Translations under genes and position numbers: made by a program
The notes under the pieces: generated by a model
What the model saw: the letters and a program-made list of their open reading frames with translations, nothing else
Databases searched by the model: none
Told to the model about the DNA's origin: nothing
Part shown: positions 60,063 through 64,000 of the stretch, piece after piece
How positions within the stretch are numbered: position 1 is the stretch's first letter
Layout: each line of letters starts with the position of its first letter
Assembly: GCF_000426245.1 (NCBI RefSeq)
Contig: NZ_AUEZ01000002.1
Span: 233,972 to 297,971, forward strand
Source of the DNA: Bradyrhizobium sp. Ai1a-2
GTDB lineage: Bacteria > Pseudomonadota > Alphaproteobacteria > Rhizobiales > Xanthobacteraceae
DNA length: 64,000 nucleotides
Reading direction: 5' to 3'

Positions 60063-60623
60063 CTACACCTCGGCTTGTGGAGGCGCGGAGTGCTGAGCCT
60101 GCCAATCTTCGAGGCGCTGCATGCCAAACGTGAACACGTATCCAAAACTGCGCTGAGCCCAAGTTAGAGGCACCATGTGTTCGCTCGAAAGGTCGCGGCT
60201 CCTGGCTTCTTCGTTTTGAGCTTGCAGGTCGATAAGCCTTCGGACTGGTGGCTCGTCCTTTTCGATACGAAGGCGTTCTGCGCGGGCTTTCTTCAGGTTT
60301 GCCGGAATCGGCTCCCAAGCCGCAATCTTTGAACTCAGGTCAGTAAACCTTCGCGTCAAAGCTTCATGCGCCCGGGCCTTCCGATTGAACCGAAAGACGG
60401 AATCAAGCGCGGCCGCAGTGGCAACAATTGCTGTCAGGTACTTCGCTATCTCGGTCCCTTGAGCCAGCAGAACAAAGAAGCTGGCGGTGCCAGTCAAGGC
60501 AGTCGCCGCTCTGGTGAGATTGTAACACCAATCATAGAACGCCTGCATTTTGGCGTGATAGCGCCGGCAGCGCTCGACTGCAAAAGAGACGTCATAGTAC
60601 CCGTCAGCGGACCAATCGCTCAC
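60063..60623 (-). CDS. SLATT-like two-TM protein
   Basis: A 186-residue protein. An N-terminal helix (VERCRRYHAKMQAFYDWCYN) leads to two membrane segments (ATALTGTASFFVLLAQ, about 40-55, and YLTAIVATAAALDSVF, about 63-78). A long charged helical domain (FNRKARAHEALTRRFTDLSS and on) follows to about residue 150. This is the layout of SLATT domains, membrane effectors associated with nucleotide-signal and SMODS/SLOG defence systems. No cyclase or SLOG gene is present here, so the trigger is unclear. It is the last gene of a three-gene operon with 4-bp overlaps. Confidence 0.7.
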   Translation of the reverse strand: MSDWSADGYYDVSFAVERCRRYHAKMQAFYDWCYNLTRAATALTGTASFFVLLAQGTEIAKYLTAIVATAAALDSVFRFNRKARAHEALTRRFTDLSSKIAAWEPIPANLKKARAERLRIEKDEPPVRRLIDLQAQNEEARSRDLSSEHMVPLTWAQRSFGYVFTFGMQRLEDWQAQHSAPPQAEV

Positions 60624-60811
60624 TCATCGTCCTTTGGGCGGGGACGTGGACTGGGACGAGGAGGTTTATTCCAGTCCGTCGTTCGGATGTTGTTGCCCGA
60701 TTCCTTTCGAATCCAGTCGTCCTGTGCTGGCCGGGGGCGCTCGTGTTGGGGTGAAGGTCGCGGCTGCGTCGGCCGAGACTTTCCCTGATCGGAATTGCGG
60801 TCCTTCGTCAT
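60620..60811 (-). CDS. Small proline/arginine-rich protein with TDWNKPPR motif
   Basis: A 63-residue, Pro/Arg/Asp-rich, probably disordered protein. Near its C-terminus is TTDWNKPPRPSPRPRPKDDE; the TDWNKPPR core matches TDWMKPPR in the preceding gene. Both its ends overlap neighbours by 4 bp (ATGA), which supports it as a real, coupled gene despite its low complexity. Confidence 0.6.
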   Translation of the reverse strand: MTKDRNSDQGKSRPTQPRPSPQHERPRPAQDDWIRKESGNNIRTTDWNKPPRPSPRPRPKDDE

Positions 60812-60963
60812 TTCTTCTGCTTTTCAACCTTGCGGCGTGGTGGCTTCATCCAGTCGGTGGACCGTGCAGGTGCGCGGCGGGCCTTCTTTGCTTTCTTCGC
60901 CGTCCTTGCCGTCTTGGCCTTGGATACCTTTCTCACCCTCATCGTCGCTGCGTCCGCACTCAT
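60808..60963 (-). CDS. Small lysine-rich protein with TDWMKPPR motif
   Basis: A 51-residue, very basic protein: Lys/Ala/Arg repeats (VSKAKTARTAKKAKKARRAP) like a histone tail, followed by ARSTDWMKPPRRKVEKQKK. The shared TDWxKPPR motif with the next gene suggests a common binding partner. ATG 60963 is chosen over a TTG at 61005. It opens the operon; the 273-bp gap to the divergent AlbA_2 gene should hold the promoter. Confidence 0.55.
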   Translation of the reverse strand: MSADAATMRVRKVSKAKTARTAKKAKKARRAPARSTDWMKPPRRKVEKQKK

Positions 60964-61236
60964 GAAATCAAGACTTATGCTGATGCAGCTGCTTCGAAGC
61001 TTCAAGTCTTAGTTGTAGGATGTTCCAAAGAAAACCGGAGAAATCAACCCCGGGTGCTTACGGAAGGGTGGCGCCGAATGATTTTTGGCCGATTCCGCGC
61101 GGTTGATCGAGCATTTGACCGCTCGCCGATACACGTTCCGACGAATCGCGAAATCGCACGGCCATAACTTGCGGAGCATGGCAAAGTTGGCGAGTAAGTA
61201 CTATTGCAGTCCTCATTTGGGCCGGGAAAGATTTCG

Positions 61237-62177
61237 ATGACTGAATTCGAGTTCAATAAACGCGCCGACTTCCAAAGAATGGTCGATACGCAGGCCGAGG
61301 AGACGCTAAATCTTGAATATAAGAGATCTCAGGCGCTCACCCGCAACAGAAAGGACGTATTCGAGCTTGTAAAGACGTATCCGCGATGGCCAATTCGGCT
61401 GGCGGTCAAATCATCTACGGCATTCGGGAAGACAACAAGGCCCGTATGCCGGCTGGAGTCGACGAGGGGGTTACGGATGACAAGATCACCAGAGAGTGGC
61501 TCATCCAGATTCTCAATTCACACATCCAGCCTCGTATAGACGGAATAACAGTCCAGCGTATTCCGCTGAGTGAAAAGGGATACGGCTTCGTCATCACGGT
61601 CGGTCCCACGTTCACCGGACCACACCAAGCGCCAGACAAGAAGTACTACAAGCGCTTTGAGCTACAGGCCGTCGCGATGGAGGACTATGAAATCCGGGAC
61701 GTTATGCGGCGTTCAACGACGGCGATGCTGAACGTGGAAGTCGCCCTGGCTGGTGGCCGCAGACACGCCCTGAGAGTGTTACCAAACCACGAGGTATCAG
61801 AAGCATTTCAGATAATGTTCTCTGTCTCCAACCTATCTTCTGCTCCCGCTCTGTATGCTGCCTTGACAATCGGGCTCGATCTTCAGGTCGCTGTTGACGC
61901 TGCTTCGAGTGTCGAGGCAATTGGTCGCTTCGTTGACAAGGATGGCACGCATCTGCACTGGTATCAAAGACGGTTCGCTGCCCCAAAGGACCTTCCCATT
62001 TTCAAGGAAAGTTCGATTGGCCTGCCCGACGCAGTAATTTCGGTTCGCGTGGCCCCTCAGACATTCCGGCAATACACCATACGAACCATCATTGAGACTC
62101 CCGGGTTTTCAGCTCACGCCGACTGGACTCTTCAACAGTTTGCGGGGAACTTAGAAGTATATCGCGAAACTCCTTAG
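61237..62177 (+). pseudogene. AlbA_2 (Schlafen-like) ATP-binding domain protein, split by a one-base frameshift
   Basis: From ATG 61237 the frame reads about 45 residues with the AlbA_2 start EETLNLEYKRSQ and DVFELVK. At AAA (61371-61373) the frame must move by -1 to continue VKDVSAMANSAGGQIIYGIR, the DxxAxANxxGGxIxxGI core of the family, and then stays open to 62177 (about 312 residues in total). One missing A at that run explains it. The C-terminal 200 residues (from about MRRSTTAMLNVEVALAGGRR) form a beta-rich domain I do not recognise. It may be decayed, or intact with a sequencing error. Such proteins occur in defence and regulatory islands. Confidence 0.7.
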
Positions 62178-62197
62178 GATATTGGCAGTTCACTCCG

Positions 62198-62665
62198 ATG
62201 GCACTCGACCGCTACCCTTTCGTGCTACACAGAGCACCAGTCGGGCGGCAAAACATCCGCCATCTGAAGTTTGGCGCTACCTCTCAGTTTCCGCCAGCGA
62301 GCGCCACGATTGCACTGCCTCTCGCGTATCTCGAACACATCGACAACCCGAACGGCGCGGGGGCCCTGAGGGGAAGGATGATCGCGCGGCCATGCTCAGG
62401 TGAAGTTCAACGTGGACTAGCGTGCGGCGTTGCTGCAGGATATCCGGGGCACGTGGTGCGGATACCCGTCTACTGGCAGACCCACTTCAATGGTCTGCGG
62501 AGCGTGCTTGAATCGGCGATATCGACGCCTCGCAATAGACAGGCAGGGCATGGTGCAGGTGTGGGACCTTCGCCCGATATACCCGATGAGCTTATTTCCT
62601 ATGTTCTACATATGACCGCGGCAACGGTGCTCTTCCTCGCGGAGGCAGAGAAGCGATTGCAGTGA
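62198..62665 (+). CDS. Hypothetical protein, 155 residues
   Basis: Starts 20 bp after the AlbA_2 gene on the same strand, with TTAGGA upstream. No domain is recognised. The C-terminal ELISYVLHMTAATVLFLAEA is a helix that could be membrane-associated or core-packing. Pro/Arg-rich elsewhere. It sits between the AlbA_2 and peptidase genes with short gaps (20 and 45 bp), so the three look like one operon. Confidence 0.5.
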   Translation: MALDRYPFVLHRAPVGRQNIRHLKFGATSQFPPASATIALPLAYLEHIDNPNGAGALRGRMIARPCSGEVQRGLACGVAAGYPGHVVRIPVYWQTHFNGLRSVLESAISTPRNRQAGHGAGVGPSPDIPDELISYVLHMTAATVLFLAEAEKRLQ

Positions 62666-62710
62666 GGCATCTCCTGTTGCCCTCCCTTCATCATTTGGAA
62701 TGATCCAGAC

Positions 62711-63608
62711 ATGCCGCGAGTACCTGCAGCTCTACTTGATGCTTCGTTCTATCTGTATCCCTCAGTTGAGGCAGCCAAGTCTGGCGGTCAAGCGGGAGGC
62801 ACGGGTCTGTTCGTAAGTGTGCCCATTCCTGATTCGCCGGGTCGTTCCTACATGTACGCGGTAAGCAACGCGCACGTGGTCCACCAATCGGGCTGCTCTG
62901 TAATCAGGGTCAATACGTTGCTTGGCAGTACAGACGTCATCGATAAGGACCCGGCGGAATGGCATGCGCGTCCGGGCGACGATCTCGCGGTTTCACTGGT
63001 CCGGGTGAATCCGAATCTTCACAAGATCAGGTGCATAGACGAGAGTTGGTTTGTTCAGAAAAACAGCATCAGGGACGGTCTAATTGGCGTTGGAGACGGT
63101 ATTTTCATGGTCGGTAGATTTATGAACCATGACGGTCTCTTGACCAACGTTCCCTCAGTTAGGTTCGGTCATCTAAGTATGGGGAGCTCTGGGAATCCAG
63201 CATCCTGCCGGCTACCAGCAGACAAGCTTCGCCGTCGAAATGCTTTCTCGCCCGGGCTATTCTGGTGCGCCAGTGTACATCTACCGCGATTCCTACAATC
63301 TGGAGACAGGGAACATCTCGATTGGAGGCTCCACCATCCGTCTCCTTGGTATCAACTGGGGTTTCATCACTGACAGGGCGGAGATCAGCGAGGAGACCAC
63401 CATTGCGACCGGGATGGTTGAGGATGAAGCGCCGAATACCGTGAAGTATATACGCGTAAGCACGGGGATGAACGGCGTGGTCCCGGCGTGGCATCTGGCG
63501 AAATTGCTCAACAGCGGTCAGGTGAAAAGAGAGCGCGAGGCCGTTGCTGCTCAAGAGCGAGCGCTTGCTCCGACAAACCCAGCTTTCCCCTCTGTCCCCA
63601 CTGTGTAA
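62711..63608 (+). pseudogene. Trypsin-like serine peptidase, split by a frameshift
   Basis: From ATG 62711 a chymotrypsin-fold protein is readable: catalytic His in AVSNAHVVH (about 58), Asp in PGDDLAVSLV (about 94). After RFGHLSMG (about 63180) the frame is lost. In the +1 frame it resumes as HPAGYQQTSFAVEMLSRPGY, with the catalytic Ser in GYSGAPVYIY, and runs to 63608 (about 298 residues). All three catalytic residues survive, so only one indel between about 63181 and 63200 separates it from a full gene. Likely substrate unknown; no signal peptide, so intracellular. Confidence 0.72.
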
Positions 63609-63669
63609 CAGGACTGGTAAACATTTCTGCGCTCTGACAGAAATTCGTCGCCCGTGAAGAAGTCTGATT

Positions 63670-64000
63670 TCAGCTTGGGACGAGCTGAAATCGGAGGATG
63701 AGCCTGACCAGGATTTGGTGCAACAAAAGCTCCAGCCAGCGGATGAGACGGCGGAAGTTGTATCCGGCGGCGGCGAGGACGGCGTTGGCGGCGTCGCCCT
63801 TGCGGTACCAGAAGTAGTTGCGCCCCATGCGATGCTCGGATTTGAGATGGCCGATGACCGGCTCGACGGCCGAGCGCCGGCGCAGCTCGCGTTTGATCCT
63901 GGGCGTCACGCGCCGCTTCTGGCCTGAGATGAACACCCTGAACTTGTAATCGGGTGGCGCATTGTGACCTCGGTAGCCCTTGTCGGCGAGGATGCGCTCG
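63670..64000 (-). mobile_element. IS5-type (DDE) transposase, C-terminal part, cut by window edge
   Basis: Reading from the right edge: ERILADKGYRGHNAPP, then VTPRIKRELRRRSAVEPVIG, HLKSEHRMGRNYFWYRKGDA and NAVLAAAGYNFRRLIRWLEL to the stop at 63670. The RRSAVEPVIGHLK block holds the last acidic catalytic Glu of DDE transposases, followed by the usual YRKGDAANAVLAAAGYNFRR tail of IS5 elements. About 110 residues are visible. The insertion end should lie near 63620-63660, but its inverted repeat cannot be confirmed because the other end is outside the window. Confidence 0.9.

Noticed and set aside
61360..61386. Programmed -1 ribosomal frameshift in the AlbA_2 gene
   Set aside because: No X-XXY-YYZ slippery heptamer or following strong hairpin is seen at GTAAAGAC; a one-base deletion in the A run is simpler.

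Overview
The window looks like a chromosome segment of a Bradyrhizobium-type alphaproteobacterium (Nitrobacteraceae). The reasons are the high G+C, the rhizobial order of the division and cell wall (dcw) cluster, an H-NS/HvrA-type protein, an alpha-type RNase P RNA, and many intergenic palindromic repeats of the kind that litter Bradyrhizobium genomes. The genus is an inference from these features, not from a database match.

Layout. 0-5 kb: the end of an unidentified gene, the helicase gene uvrD carrying an in-frame palindromic repeat, and a two-gene ABC exporter. 5-12 kb: a secreted Gly-rich protein, an L,D-transpeptidase, then an acyl-handling cassette. The cassette has ACP and fatty acyl-AMP ligase on the + strand, facing desaturase, MBOAT and SGNH genes on the - strand; its enzyme classes parallel the DltABCD D-alanylation system. 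12-23 kb: a membrane spermidine-synthase-like protein, a repeat-filled gap of nearly 1 kb, an FAD oxidoreductase, small conserved proteins, an H-NS-like protein, prmA, a long aminopeptidase P and a Bcr/CflA-type MFS exporter.

23-49 kb: an uninterrupted - strand block, transcribed rsmH-ftsL-ftsI-murE-murF-mraY-murD-ftsW-murG-murC-murB-ddl-ftsQ-ftsA-ftsZ-lpxC-bamD-recN-ligA. It supplies peptidoglycan precursors from UDP-MurNAc-tripeptide to lipid II, the septal synthase FtsW/FtsI, the Z ring and its anchor, the first committed lipid A step, outer-membrane assembly and DNA repair. Many junctions are 4-bp ATGA overlaps; several others hold whole or half palindromic repeats. A peptidoglycan amidase gene diverges from its upstream end, and no mraZ is seen there.

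49-60 kb: an ATP-grasp/zinc-metallopeptidase pair, a 30-residue membrane microprotein, an ECF sigma factor with its YCII partner, the RNase P RNA gene rnpB, an alpha/beta hydrolase, TauE/SafE and EamA transporters and an ABC exporter half-transporter.

60-64 kb: an accessory, defence-like region. A three-gene operon (two tiny basic or proline-rich proteins sharing a TDWxKPPR tail motif, plus a SLATT-like two-TM protein) diverges from an AlbA_2/Schlafen-like ATP-binding gene, a hypothetical gene and a trypsin-like peptidase gene. The first and last of these three each carry a one-base frameshift. The window ends inside an IS5-type transposase. The strongest candidates for undescribed biology are the Dlt-like fatty-acyl cassette, the TDWxKPPR/SLATT operon and the coding palindromic repeat in uvrD.
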